Source: Cryptomeria japonica
Taxonomy: Eukaryota > Streptophyta > Pinopsida > Cupressales > Cupressaceae
NCBI RefSeq assembly: GCF_030272615.1
Contig: NC_081411.1
Location: forward strand, 160,502,971 to 160,566,970
Reading direction: 5' to 3'
DNA: 64,000 nucleotides
Part shown: piece after piece, positions 1-11,245 of the stretch
How the letters are laid out: each line of letters opens with the position of its first letter
Numbering within the stretch: position 1 is the stretch's first letter
Notes under the pieces: model-generated
What the model was told of the DNA's origin: nothing
Databases searched by the model: none
Seen by the model: only the letters and a program-made list of their open reading frames with translations
Translations under genes and position numbers: made by a program

Positions 1-111
1 TAAATTACTATTGTAGGTGTGATCTTAATCCCATTCCATTAGTGATGGTTTAAATTTGATATAATGATTAGCATTCTTTCTTAAATCTTGAAAGGTAGTA
101 GCAAAATGCTA

Positions 112-1077
112 AGCCTTTGCCCTTGTAACAAACCTTCATCACTGGGTGAGTGATTCTTGGAAGCCTCATATTTCTTATGGCATTGAGCTTTTCCCTTATG
201 CTAAGGGGTTTTTTGTTGCTTCCTTTGCCTCTACTCATGATTGTGATTTGATTTTGGGTAAGGTATGGTCTTGGGAGGATCACTCTCTCTCCCTTAAGCC
301 CTGGACTCCTGCCTTCAACCCCCTTACGGATTCTCTCTCCGTTCGTTCGGTTTGGGTCCGCCTCCCCAATCTCCCCCTTCATTTCTGGGAACCTTCTTGT
401 TTTGAGGCCATCGGTAACTCCATTGGCAGCTTCTTGAAGGTTGATGATGCCACTTTCTCCATGGGTCATTCTACCTTTGCTCGCCTATTAATTGATGTTG
501 ACATATCGTTGGCCCTCCCTAGGGATGTGGTTCTTATGGTTGGAGACAGGCCTTGGACTCAACCGCTGGATTATGAGGGCCTCCCATTTCACTATTGAAG
601 GTGTTTCTCAATGGGTCACCTTGCTTCTGACTATTCTCTCTCTCGCCGCAAAGGTGTTGCTACTTGGTGGAAGGATGCTACGGAAGACCACTTGACGATT
701 AATGCTTCAGATTCTGCTTCGGTTGATTCATCTCAAGATGAGGTGCCTCTTACTGTTGATGAAACCCTAGTTGATGTTACTGTTGTTGCGGTCCCTTCCG
801 CCCCCTTGGTTCCTCCTCCTGTTGCTCCTGCTTCTCACCTTCACTCTACTCCTAGCGATTTTTCTCTTGCTGCTGCTTCGCTGCAACAGCCTGTTGCCGC
901 TCTGCAACAATAGTCTGGAAGTGACTCTGCAGGGTCTTCCCCGCTTGTTTCTTCTTCGAAAGTTCCTACTGATAGTGTTTCTTGGATGGTTGTTTGTCGT
1001 AGGCAAAAAGGAAAATCTAACCGCCTTTCCCAAACCCTCCTTTGTCAAGATTCGGGGTTTTCTCCCCCCTCTTGATT
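112..1077 (+). pseudogene. LINE ORF1-like remnant (DUF4283 domain)
   Basis: This is a decayed ORF1 of a plant L1-type LINE, a nucleic-acid-binding protein of the retrotransposition RNP. One frame runs from the stop near 112 to a TGA at about 1074, broken by stops near 596 and 911. The first 150 residues match the DUF4283 pattern seen in plant LINE and retroelement proteins, including VWVRLPNLPLHFWEP, then IGSFLKVDDAT about 25 residues later. A damaged zinc-knuckle-like stretch follows (CFSMGHLASD), then a Ser/Pro/Val-rich linker and a basic tail (VVCRRQKGKS) typical of these proteins. No methionine start is visible and the 5' end is missing. The family is recognised from motifs only. It may belong to a different LINE copy from the RT fragment at 4 kb. 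Confidence 0.75.
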
Positions 1078-1860
1078 TGGGTTGGGTTGCTGATGGTTTG
1101 ACTGGTTGGTTTGTTCGGTCCGACTTTGTCTATGTTAAGGGTTAGTGCCCAAGTTAAGCTGCTTTTTTAATAAAAAACAAACCTAGTCGATGGAGAATCA
1201 TAAATTCTTTTGAAGCCACATCATTTGGGGTTTTGTGTAGTTATTCCAAATCTTTTTGTTTTCATTTTGACATTTGGTTTCGTATTGTTTATCTTGAATC
1301 TTATTGTTTTTTTCTATGATTTTTATGCAGTTTTGTTCTTTCCTAACCATATTACTACTTAGCAATTTTCAAATTTTTTTTGTCTATCAATTTTTTATTA
1401 GATTAAAGGATATGCAACTCCATATTTTTAATTGGATAAAAGGAATTCACTATAAATGGGTCTTTACTTTTCTAATAAACTTTTACCTTGTATGCACCTT
1501 CATTGATTCTTTCACAATTCGTTTCCCTCCTCCATGGTGGGTCTCATGCAAACAACAAACATGTTTTTAAATGTTGGTTTAACTAAAGGAATTTATTTTT
1601 GTAAATTTTCATTTTTAATTTAGATGATATGCATATTTATATGTATCATATAGATGATTTTTATTTTAACTTATTTGTATCATGTTCAATATTATAATAT
1701 ATTGATTAAATACGATTTATTGTGCATTAATGAAAATTTGGTAAATTGTCAAAGGGTCTTTGGTTTGTTGATCAAGCTGAATAGTTCTAATGAGCCTACT
1801 AGGATCAATTCTTGCTAAGTGCAAGGTAGTTGACACTATAAGAGACGAGGTTGAGATCAT
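1078..1860. other. Non-coding stretch downstream of LINE ORF1
   Basis: AT-rich DNA with no credible coding signal. The first 100 bases, with an A-rich run near 1170-1182, could be the LINE 3' UTR. The hydrophobic short ORF at 1304-1570 has no recognisable domain and looks fortuitous. Confidence 0.4.
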
Positions 1861-3170
1861 GTGCTAGGTTGTGTGGAAAGCAGAGTGCAAAAAACACCTT
1901 CCTAATGACAATTTCTTAGGGAAGTGAAGCAGATGAGGGTTTTAATTTGAATTGTAGCAACTAAGATACGCAATACAAGATAAACAGAGCAACATGAAAA
2001 ACAAAAACACATAGATGTACGCCATAATTCACATGGGAAAACCCTTGTGGGTGAAAAACCCACACACCAAAGTAATCCCTTGTATTACAGTAAAATAATT
2101 ACATACAAATTTCAAACCTTTGATCTGATCTCTATTCAAGGAGCAGTACAAATGATTACAATCTTAATCAACTTTCCAATTCAGTTTTTTTTTAATAGAA
2201 TTACCAATCGATTGCTATAATCCTTTTTTCACAATGATACAAATCATCCTCATACGATACAACTACCTACAAATGTTTTCTAGACATATTAAATGTCTCC
2301 GTTGGAGAAAAATTCGTTTCAGTTACGCAACTATTAAACTTCCTAGATTTTCAATAATAGGCACACTGTCTACATTGCTTCCTCCGAGTCATTCCAATTT
2401 TCACCAATCGTCAACAAATAATTTGGCAAGTCAAAACAAGTCCATCGTGGTCCCCACCAAGACCATCTCAAAGCATATCAGCACATCACCACCCAATGAA
2501 AGTGTAGCTCCTTAGTTCTCATTGTCACCAAGCCTTGTTCTACTTGATCTCCAATCTCCGATAGTGGGCCCCTCACAAGTCTCTTATGGATCGATCGTAC
2601 TTTGTCAGATATTTGACTTCGGCTACTAAAAACTGAAGTTTGACCAATAACACTTTTGCATGATACAAAATAAATCAAAACAAAACCCCAAACTACATCA
2701 AAATATTTGTCTTCATCTAGACTTCACTAAAGCTATATCAAACTTGGGCTTGTCGGTGTAGCAACATAACTTCGGTTGACTATTATGGGAGACATACCAA
2801 AAGTACAAGTTATATCTATATACCACTTCATGTTGGCAAGACACATCAACTGTCCCCCCAACATCGGTAAGAGAAGTGACTTCTCCGAACTGCCTGGTAG
2901 AGTCTTAACGAACCCAGATGCTATACCGAAATCACCGCTTCTCCAAGCAATACATAACACGAAGGCTATCAACTACTGTATCAATAACACGAAGGTTATT
3001 CAATTCTCTTTGAAGATGATCAATAACATGAAAGTTATCCATACCGAGCTACTCATTTTAGAGACTAAGTGCCATCTGTTCGAGATTTCAACCAGTCAAT
3101 TTGAAACACCCATTCTCAACATAGGTGACTTTGGTGGAATAGATACGCCTCATTGATTGTTAGTGGAAGA
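1861..3170 (-). repeat. Probable LTR remnant, copia-like, minus strand
   Basis: Around 2030-2075 the sequence reads like the reverse complement of the conserved R/U5 part of plant copia LTRs: cacatgggaaaacccttg, then gtgaaaaaccc. GC-richer segments at 2740-3160 resemble degraded LTR U3 sequence. I could not define TG/CA ends or a target-site duplication. The ORFs at 2234-2515 and 2776-3156 have no domain and are treated as chance. Confidence 0.3.
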
Positions 3171-4023
3171 GGTATCAACTTAGATTTGTATTCTTGATAT
3201 CAATAGGTAGCATAAATAATCTAGGTTTGACATAAAACCCTACAAAAAAAATGATAAATTTAGTACTAATTGCGTGTTACATATGGATTTATAAGTGTAG
3301 GGAATAAAACACATCTAAATAAAGTGCTTTACATAAAAAAAATCATACTAATTAAATAAATAAATAAATGTAAAATTATAGATTAATGAAAGTAAGGTTG
3401 ATAATTGCAATAAATATGTAGAAATAAAATGTGAGGGATTGAGGTACTTAGCTCTTAAATTGATGATGGAGAAATAATGTTGATGATATGTAGAATTGAA
3501 TAGTCACCTTGAGGTATTGGTATGATAAATATCTCAAAATTTGAATTGAAATAGAAAACTAAAACTTGATTTCAAACACCATGAGTTCTATCTTGATTGC
3601 CATGGTTCTAACCTATTGCACTTATCTTATATGAGTTACATGGGGTTCAATTGATAGAGTACAATTTAATAAAATGGCTTTCCTACACTTTTTTTCTAGC
3701 TAAATTTAGTCAAAATGATGTTTATAGAACCTTTAAAAATTTGCCAACATAGTAGATAACATTTTCTCTTAGATCAACCCCCTTGTGATCCAAGTTGACA
3801 TTATTAAATGATATTAAAACTAAAAATACACAAAAAATTAAGTGGCTTATATGCAATTTTGATGATGCCAATTCTTTGTTGTCCCTTTAGAATTGAAGAG
3901 TGTTTTAATGATTTCACCATGTAATTATTTATGCTTATGAAATATTTACACAATGAAGATCTTTAAACACCATGCCATAACATGTCACAAAGATCTTTAA
4001 ACACCATGTCATAACAAATGGAT
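3171..4023. other. AT-rich spacer with short direct repeat
   Basis: No gene is seen. A 24-base segment around 'aaagatctttaaacaccatg' is duplicated at about 3954-4015, immediately upstream of the LINE reverse transcriptase fragment, and may mark the truncation point. Confidence 0.4.
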
Positions 4024-5156
4024 TTTTCATAAAGCTGGATTTGGTGAAAGCCTATGATAGGGTTGAATGGCAGGTTCTTTTTAGGACCATGGAGGCCTTT
4101 GGATTTGATGAGAAGGTTATCAAAATCACTAGAGAGCTGATATCTACACCAATTTTTTCTATTCTCATTAATGGATCTCCTTCTAGATTTTTTAAATCTT
4201 CAAGGGGTATCAGGCAAGGAGATCCTATCTTGCCTATTCTTATCACTATTTTGGCAAAATGTTTGAGCAGATTGATTCAAAAGTTGAAAGAGAATAGGAC
4301 CATCAAAGGGTTGCAACCCTCTTCTGCTAATTTCTTCTGCACTCATCAACAGTTTGTTGATGATACTTTATTGTTGGGATTTCCCTCTATTAGAAAAGCT
4401 TATGCCTTCAAGGGTGCTCTCAGATATTATTCCCTTGCTACTGGCCAACAGGTTAATTGGGAGAAATCTGTTATTTGCTTCATCAACACCCCCTTGTTGA
4501 GGTAGCAAAGGATTGCTAACATAATTGGCTGTAAGGTTGAGCTCCTCCACTCTACTTATTTGGGTCTCCCTCTTGGTTTGGCTCTTCCAAACTCTTTCTA
4601 GAATTCTTTGATTGATAAGTTCAACAACAAATTGGTTGGTTGGAAAGGCTCTATGTTATCGCAGGCTGGTAAGCTTCATCTTCTTCAAGCTACCCTTCAG
4701 AATTTGCCTGTTTATGCTCTTAGTTTGTTTAGTATACCGATCAAATTTGGTGAAGTTTTAGAAAGAATTCAGAAAAGATTTTTTTGGTCTGGTGTGGAAG
4801 ATAAGAAAATGATTGCTTTGGTTGTTAGGGATAAAGTCTGTAGTCCTAAAAGCAATGGGGGATTAGGTATTAAATCTCTTAAACCTTTCAACAAAGCTTT
4901 GTTAGCCAAACAAATTTGGAGGGTATATGGTATTAAGAGAGATTGGAGGAGGATGTGGTTTGACAAATACATCCATAATCAGCCCATTCATTCCCTTCTC
5001 TACTCTAAAAATATCCCTGCCGAATCTTTTATATGGAATAGTATGATAAAATCTATTAAAGTTGCTAAAGATGGAGCTGGATGGGTTCTTGGGAAAGGTA
5101 ACAAAATCAGATTTTGGGAGGATGTCTGGATCAAAGATGAGCCTCTTTTTAATTAG
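4024..5156 (+). pseudogene. LINE ORF2 reverse transcriptase, 5'-truncated
   Basis: This encodes the palm and thumb of a non-LTR retrotransposon reverse transcriptase, which copies LINE RNA at the nicked target. It begins abruptly inside the conserved KLDLVKAYDRVEW block, so the endonuclease and RT fingers are gone. Visible RT motifs are RGIRQGDP (about 4204-4227) and the catalytic FVDDTLL (about 4351-4371). The LAKCLSRLI and YLGLPLG blocks follow. The C-terminal GWKGSMLSQAGKLHLLQ and KSNGGLGIKSL blocks are typical of plant L1-type ORF2. In-frame stops are at 4503 and near 4600, and the frame closes at 5154. Same strand and family as the domains that follow. Confidence 0.85.
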
Positions 5157-6247
5157 GATTGCAGCCAGTTCATTGAAGATTGTAAAAGGCGGTTTGGTTC
5201 TATGGTCTGTAATTATTGGGAGGAGAATAAATGGGTTAGACTTGATGAGGTTTATGCTAGATTTTCTTCGCTCCAACATGATTTTCTGTCCTTTTCTATT
5301 AGCAAAGATTCAGATGATGTCTTCTTATGGAAGAGTAATCCTAGAGGCAATTTTATTGTTGCCTTTGCTTACAAAAAATAGCTACTTAGGCCGACAACCC
5401 CATATGGACTAAAGTTTGGAATATATTCCTCATTCCTAAAGTTAATATATTTTTTGGTTTGCAATTCACAACAAGATTCTTACTATTGATAACCTGGTTC
5501 GAAGAGGATTTATGTTTCCTAATAGGTGTGAGTTATGTCAGAAAGAGGCTGATTCTGTGGATCATTTGTTCATTCACTATTCTTTTACCTGGGAAATTTG
5601 GGGTAAAGTGTGGACGCAATGGAAAGTTAATTAGGTTATGCAAAATAGTTTTAAGGAAGTCCTTTGGCATTGGATATTCCCTACCAAGTTTCCCATGATT
5701 AAGATTCTCCGGTCCTTTGTTCTTCCTATGACCCGTTGGCATGTTTGGAAGGAGAGAAACAATAGAATTTTTAGGGAGACTAAGTTTTCTTCTCAGGTGG
5801 TTTTTGAAAATATTTGTAGGGCTATTAAAGAAAACATCAATACCATTCACAAAAGTAACAAGCAGTGTAGTTATATTGATATGACTGATAATGAGAAAAG
5901 CATTCTAACTGAATGGAATTTGATAAACAAGGTCTGGAAGTCTGATATGAAGAGTAGAAGAGATAATGTGGTGTGGAAGTTCCCTCCTCATGAATGGGTT
6001 AAGGTGAACTTTGATGGCGAAGCTAAAGGAAATCTAGGGAATGCTGGAGGGGGAGGGGTTATTACAAATTCTTATGGCTTTTGTGTTGCTGTGATTGCCT
6101 CTCCCTTTGGAATTCAAAACAATCATGAAGCAAAAGCTTTGGCAATGTTAAAATGTCTTCATCTTGTTCAGAGATTCAATTTTAAAAGAATTTGGCTGGA
6201 GGGGGATTCCCTTAATATAATTCAGGCTATTAAAAGATATTTGTTCT
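5157..6247 (+). pseudogene. LINE ORF2 C-terminal part: zf-RVT and start of RNase H
   Basis: This continues ORF2 after the RT, with frame changes near 5380 and 5640. First comes the zf-RVT region: PKVNIFFWFAIHNKILT, then a Cys-Cys-His-His set in CELCQKEADSVDHLF at about 5530-5575. The N-terminal half of a plant LINE RNase H (RVT_3 type) follows, with WVKVNFDGEAKGN carrying the first catalytic Asp. Then come NNHEAKALAML (Glu) and WLEGDSLNIIQAI (Asp) at about 6195-6230. The domain stops dead at 6247 where a solo LTR is inserted, and its C-terminal part resumes at 7705. No target-site duplication survives at the two edges. Confidence 0.8.
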
Positions 6248-7704
6248 TGTAGTCACATAAGTCTGTCCATTTTAATTAAATGAATATTTGCTATTTATTT
6301 GATTAAAAATCCACTAGCCATCAGTTAATTAAATTAATATTTAATTAATTAATCTTCAAAATATTCTCCTATTAATTAAATAAATTATTCAATTTATTTT
6401 AATTAATTCATTAAACCAAATTCACAATCAATTAAATGAATAAATCCTATTTATTCAATTTAATCCCCTTTTCCTCTTTTAAATAAATTAAATAAAATAT
6501 TTATTTAAATCATTAAATCCCCCCACTTGCATTCTCCTAAAAATGCAACTTGCACCTATTTATTGAAATAAATGAATTTTATTTTAATAAAATCCTATTT
6601 TCCCTCACTCACCAAACCCACTTGCAATCCTAACCCCCTTCTAGATTCTTCTAACGCCTTCCTAAATAGCCTAATTCACCCCCTAATTATTGTCACATTT
6701 CTAAGCAACTTGGAGTCACTTCTCAAAGACTTCAAAGTCTTTGAAAAGCATTAAATGCTTTGTGTGTTCAACAAATTTAACCTCTAAAGTCTTCCAAACC
6801 ACTTATGGCTCTTACATGCCCATTAAAGGTTAAATCCACTTGTACCCATGGTTAGGGACTTTGACCCCTAACTCAACCCTCATGTGACCCATGTGCCTTC
6901 TCAAGCATTTATTGCTTTGACCATGGTTATCCCTTTTACCTTTGCACAAGAGTTTATCCATTGGATAAAAGCATTATCTCTTGGATAATAATTTATTCAC
7001 TCAACCCAACCTTGACCTTAAACTCCCAAGTTAACCCTCAGGTCATGTCAAGCATTTAATGCCTATTCCCTCTCCTCTCAACCCATCTCATGTTGATACT
7101 TGTCATCCTGGGATTGGGTTGAAAGCCTTCACATGGATTGAATATCATTCAATCCTGACCCTTGTTGAGATTACTCAATCTCAACCATCCATTGCTCCAT
7201 TTTTCCTATAAATAGAGCCCATTTCTTCATAATCCAGATCCTGAAAACTTTTATGCATTTACATTATAGCCATTTTTAGAGAGCATTAGATAATCAATCA
7301 TATTCACTCTTTTATTTTAAAATCAACACTAGCTAATTAGATAATCTTTTATTTTAGCTCTTGTTCACATTTGCATAGCATTCTAGATTAATCATCATTT
7401 CAATCTTGAATCTTCATAAGGCATCCATAGTGCAAAAAGCTGCTGAGAGCTACACTAATTTGGAACTTGGAGAGGAGAGGAACAAGGGAGAAAGAGCTGA
7501 GAGCATGGTAGAAGGCATTTGGAGATGCCTTGTTGTATTTGCTTCCATATTTGAATATTTTATCATGTTTTTAGTGTCTCTTTTGATATGCATGCTTAGA
7601 CTAGTTTTTGGTTGATTAACACTAACTCTTCTTTGTTTCTTGTGTTTTTGTGTGTTATACGACCACATGTTTTAGTCTAACATTGTTCATTTTGCAGAGC
7701 ATCA
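6248..7704 (+). mobile_element. Solo LTR of a Tat-like Ty3/gypsy element
   Basis: A 1,457-bp sequence starts TGTAGTCACATAA and ends GCAGAGCATCA. It is homologous along its length to the minus-strand LTR at 61243-62688, which has a PPT and internal sequence attached and so fixes the ends and orientation. It opens with an AT-rich array of imperfect palindromes built on ATTAAATAAAT. A TATA box lies at 7207-7214. No internal sequence is attached, so it is a solo LTR. It interrupts the LINE RNase H domain. Confidence 0.85.
7207..7214 (+). promoter_or_regulatory. LTR TATA box
   Basis: TATAAATA followed by GAGCCC sits about 500 bases before the LTR 3' end. The same motif is preserved in the duplicated copy (8432-8439) and in the minus-strand LTR of the same family (61714-61721). 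That conservation supports it as the LTR core promoter. Confidence 0.6.
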
Positions 7705-7900
7705 ATTATCTTTCCTGGAATATCCAAAAAATCATTGATAATGCTAAAAAATTGTTAGACGCCTATGATAGTGTGATTATTACCCATACCTTTAGGGAAG
7801 GTAATAGGGTAGCCGATTTGTTAGCCAATGAGGGGGTCATTTTAGCGAAAGATTCTAATTATATCGGAGAGTCATCATGTAAGAATAGAGTCCGAGAGTA
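7705..7900 (+). pseudogene. LINE RNase H C-terminal piece, copy 1
   Basis: This is the remainder of the RNase H domain split at 6247. It reads SWNIQKIIDNAKKLL, then FREGNRVADLLANEG with the conserved Asp of the fourth RNase H block. It ends in a short basic tail near 7900. It abuts the solo LTR directly. Confidence 0.75.
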
Positions 7901-8350
7901 ATTATTTTATGACAGAATCCATGATACATATTAATTTCATTATTACCTTTTTGGGTTTGGACTTCAATGATAGATTTTGGAGTGAGGCGGACTATTAGAT
8001 GATGGCCTGGCTTAGGTGTCACGCTAATGAGTATAGGTGTGAAGGGCCTTATCATATTAAGTATTGGGTTAATTTGCATGCTTCAAAAGGCTACTTGAAA
8101 AACAAGAAAATTACCTTGGTTTTCAATTCCAGCCTCTCTGTTCTTCAACATTTGGTCATTTTGCACTCCCTTGAGGGTTTTGAATTGAACAACTATCACA
8201 TTATGGGAGGAAATCTCAACCGTAACAAGCCCACCAGCTGTGATGGTTGGAAGGGTGAAAGAAAAATTTAGAGAAGGTTGCATAGATATGGCTTCACTGA
8301 TTATATGGAGAAATTGCATGGGAGCAAGAAGTTCGTTTCCCGTGGTTTTG

Positions 8351-9122
8351 CCTTCACATGGATTGAATATCATTCAATCCTGACCCTTGTTGAGATTACT
8401 CAATCTCAACCATCCATTGCTCCATTTTTCCTATAAATAGAGCCCATTTCTTCATAATCCAGATCTTGAAAACTTTTATGCATTTATATTATAGCCATTT
8501 TTAGAGAGCATTAGATAATCAATCATATTCACTCTTTTGTTTTAAAATCAACACTAGCTAATTAGATAATCTCTTATTTTAGCTCTTGTTCACATTTGCA
8601 TAGAATTCTAGATTAATCATCATTTCAATCTTGAATCTTCATAAGGCATCCATAGTGCAAAAAGCTGCTGAGAGCTACACTAATTTGGAACTTGGAGAGG
8701 AGAGGAACAAGGGAGAAGGAGCTAAGAGCATGGTAGAAGGCATTTGGAGATGCCTTGTTGTATTTGCTTCCATAGTTAAATATTTTATCATGTTTTTAGT
8801 GTCTCTTTTGATATGCTTGCTTAGACTAGTTTTTGGGTGATTAACACTAACTCTTCTTTGTTTCTTGTGTTTTTGTGTGTTATATGACCACAGGTTTTAG
8901 TCTAACATTGTTCATTTTGCAGAGCATCAGTTATCCTTCCTAGAATATCCAAAATATCATTGATAATGCTAAAAAATTGTTAGACGCCTATGATAGTGTG
9001 ATTATTATCCATACCTTTAGGGAAGGTAATAGGGTAGCCGATTTGTTAGCCAATGAGGGGGTCATTTTAGCGAAAGATGCTAATTATATTGGAGAGTCAT
9101 TATGTAAGAATAGAGCCCGAGA
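8351..9122 (+). pseudogene. Duplicated LTR 3' part plus RNase H piece, copy 2
   Basis: Bases 8351-8929 repeat the 3' 579 bases of the solo LTR, and 8930-9122 repeat the RNase H C-terminal piece (FREGNRVADLLANEG again). This copy has diverged from copy 1 by scattered point changes and has no upstream RT of its own. It exists only because of the tandem duplication. Confidence 0.8.
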
Positions 9123-9223
9123 GCAATTATTTTATAACAGAATCCATGGTACATATTAATTTCATTATTACCTTTTTGGGTTTGGACTTCAATGATAGAT
9201 TTTGGAGTGAGGTAGACTGTTAG

Positions 9224-10745
9224 ATGATGACCTGGCTCAGGCGTCGCACTGATGAGTATAGGTGTGAAGGGCCTTATCATATTAAGTACTGGGTTAATTT
9301 GCATGCTTCAAAAGGCTACTTGAAAAACAAGAAAATTACCTTGGTTTTCGATTCCAGCGTCTCTGTTCTTCAACATTTGGTCATTTTGCACTCCCTTGAG
9401 AGTTTTGAATTGAACAGCTATCACATTATGGGAGGAAATCTCAACCATAACAAGCCCACTAGCTGTGATGGTTGGAAGGGTGAAAGAAAAATTTAGAGAA
9501 GGTTGCATAGATATGGCTTCACTGATTATATGGAGAAATTGCATGGGAGCAAGAAATTCGTTTTCCATGGTTTTGCCAAGGGCTGGAAAAATAACAGAGT
9601 TACTCTATTTGGTCAGACCTGGAAAGTGGATGAAGATTTGGTGGCTGAGGTGATTGGTTTGTAGAAGGATGGCATTAAATTTTATAGAGACCGCAAGTTC
9701 TCGGTGGAAGCCATCAAGAATTTCCCCAAAAATGAAGAAGAAAGGGCTCGCCTTGCCAAAAATGATAATACTTCCTATTATCTCCCTAACCAGGTAAAAC
9801 CTTTTTGGCAGAAAATGTTAAAAGTGTTAATGAAGTATCTTATGGTTGATGGTAGGTTTTTGAAAGTCTACAATTACCATTTTGTTATCCTAAATCACTT
9901 TCACCATGGCTTTAAGATATCTTTGTCCTTCTACTTGGCCTCCTCTCTTAATAATAGTTTGGCTAACCATGCCAAGAAACCTAATTCCTACCCCATTGCT
10001 CACCAAGGTCTTATTTTGTTAATATATGAGCATCTTAAGGGTAAAGTTCAGGCTAATAAGGATGATCCCTTTGTGGAGAATGCCCATATTTCTAAGGATT
10101 ATGACGGTTCTAACTTTGATGAGGATTCTTCTAATCTTCCTCCTAAAAATAAATCAAGGGTTAGTGAAAAAGCTGAAGAAAACACTGAAGAGAAGGTTGT
10201 TTATGAAAAAAGGAGCAAGAAAAGGAGGTGGAAGAAGAGGCAGAGAATGAGCAGGAGAAGGAGGTTGAGGGTGAGGAAGGAGATGAGGTTAATGAGCAGA
10301 GAGAAGAGGATGTTGAAGAATTAGAGGCGAAGGAGAATCCTTTTGATTCAGACAATAGGGATGATGTTCAACATAATATGGAGGAGGGCAACCCTAGGTC
10401 TGATGATTCTACCCAAGATATGGAGAATGCGGACTCCATTCTGATGCTGCTAGAAACAACACTCTGGAAATGTTCAATTTCTAGAAGTGGGTGGTTGATA
10501 ACATTACTAGTATTCAAGAAAAACAAAGAGAGCTGAATTTCAAAATTGATAATTTGATTAAGGATATCAACATTAAAGGAAAAGAGGAAAATGTGGAGGA
10601 TAATAGTGCAATAGAGGATGGAAAAAAAATTCCAGACTGGCCGGAAAGTGAGATTATAAAGGGAGATTTGAAGCACTTGGAGGATGTGGTGAGGACTCTC
10701 AAAGAAAAGGGTGAGTCTGATAAACAATCGGATTCAAAAAACTAA
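9224..10745 (+). pseudogene. Decayed ORF resembling putative plant transposon protein, with acidic coiled tail
   Basis: One frame runs from about 9224 to 10324, broken by stops near 9494 and 9662. A shift near 10230 leads into a second frame to about 10536, and another leads into a third to 10745. The central part (about 9512-10010) has the layout of the plant 'putative transposon protein' domain I know from large plant genomes: YGFTDYMEKLHG, a Trp-rich strand, FYRDRKFS, YLMVDGRF, and YHFVILNHFHH. The tail is extremely Glu/Lys-rich, then heptad-like (about 10491-10700), suggesting a coiled coil. It lies between LINE ORF2 and a LINE-like 3' end, so it may be a third ORF carried by the LINE or an independent insertion. 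Its biochemical role is unknown. Confidence 0.5.
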
Positions 10746-11245
10746 GAGTGCTCTGAGGAAATTCATGGAGCATAGTCTGGTTGTTGTGAAGATGTCTTCT
10801 CAAAACATGAATGCACTGGTTGCTTGCCTGGAGAAGAATAAGAAGAATAAAGACACTGTGATTGTTGATGACGAGTTGACTTATAGTTCTACTCAACGCT
10901 CCTCCAGATGCAGAACTAGGCAAAATGCTAGAGAGCTGGAGCTAAAGATCAAAGGCAGTCAACAGGTGTAGGAAAATAAAGACCTAAAAGAGGCAGCACA
11001 TGCGATGATGATGTTGGTCAGGGATGCGGAAGAGAATATAAATATTTTCACCTGAAATGTAATTTTGTTTTAGGTGTGCCAGTCTCTTGTTGGCCTTTTG
11101 TTGTTCTTTACTCTGGTTGTTGTCTTTTGTGTTGTTCTTTTATAGCCTTTCTCTCTTTTTTCTGTCTTTTCTAGTTTCTCTATTGCTTTTCTTTTCGCTA
11201 TGTAAGCGGGTTTCGGGTCCCTTAAAACCTGATTTTCCTTAATCA
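10746..11245 (+). other. End of the charged ORF and LINE-like 3' UTR
   Basis: The first 230 bases still show broken helical coding sequence. From about 11055 the strand is T-rich (repeated ttgttcttt and tctctcttttt). It then carries ggtttcgggtcccttaaaa and ends ccttaatcaaaaac. This is the kind of 3' terminus I know from plant L1-type LINEs. No long poly(A) is left. Confidence 0.5.

Larger units (their letters stand above)
7126..9575. repeat. Tandem duplication of a 1,225-bp unit
   Basis: Unit 1 (7126-8350) and unit 2 (8351-9575) are direct copies with scattered substitutions. Each unit contains the 3' part of the solo LTR including its TATA box, the C-terminal piece of the LINE RNase H, and the first part of the downstream ORF. 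At the junction the shared trinucleotide GCC joins unit 1's end to the unit start, which suggests a microhomology-mediated or unequal event after the LTR had inserted. Confidence 0.9.

Noticed and set aside
2776-3156. 126-codon plus-strand ORF
   Set aside because: No recognisable motif. It lies in a likely LTR remnant and reads as non-coding.
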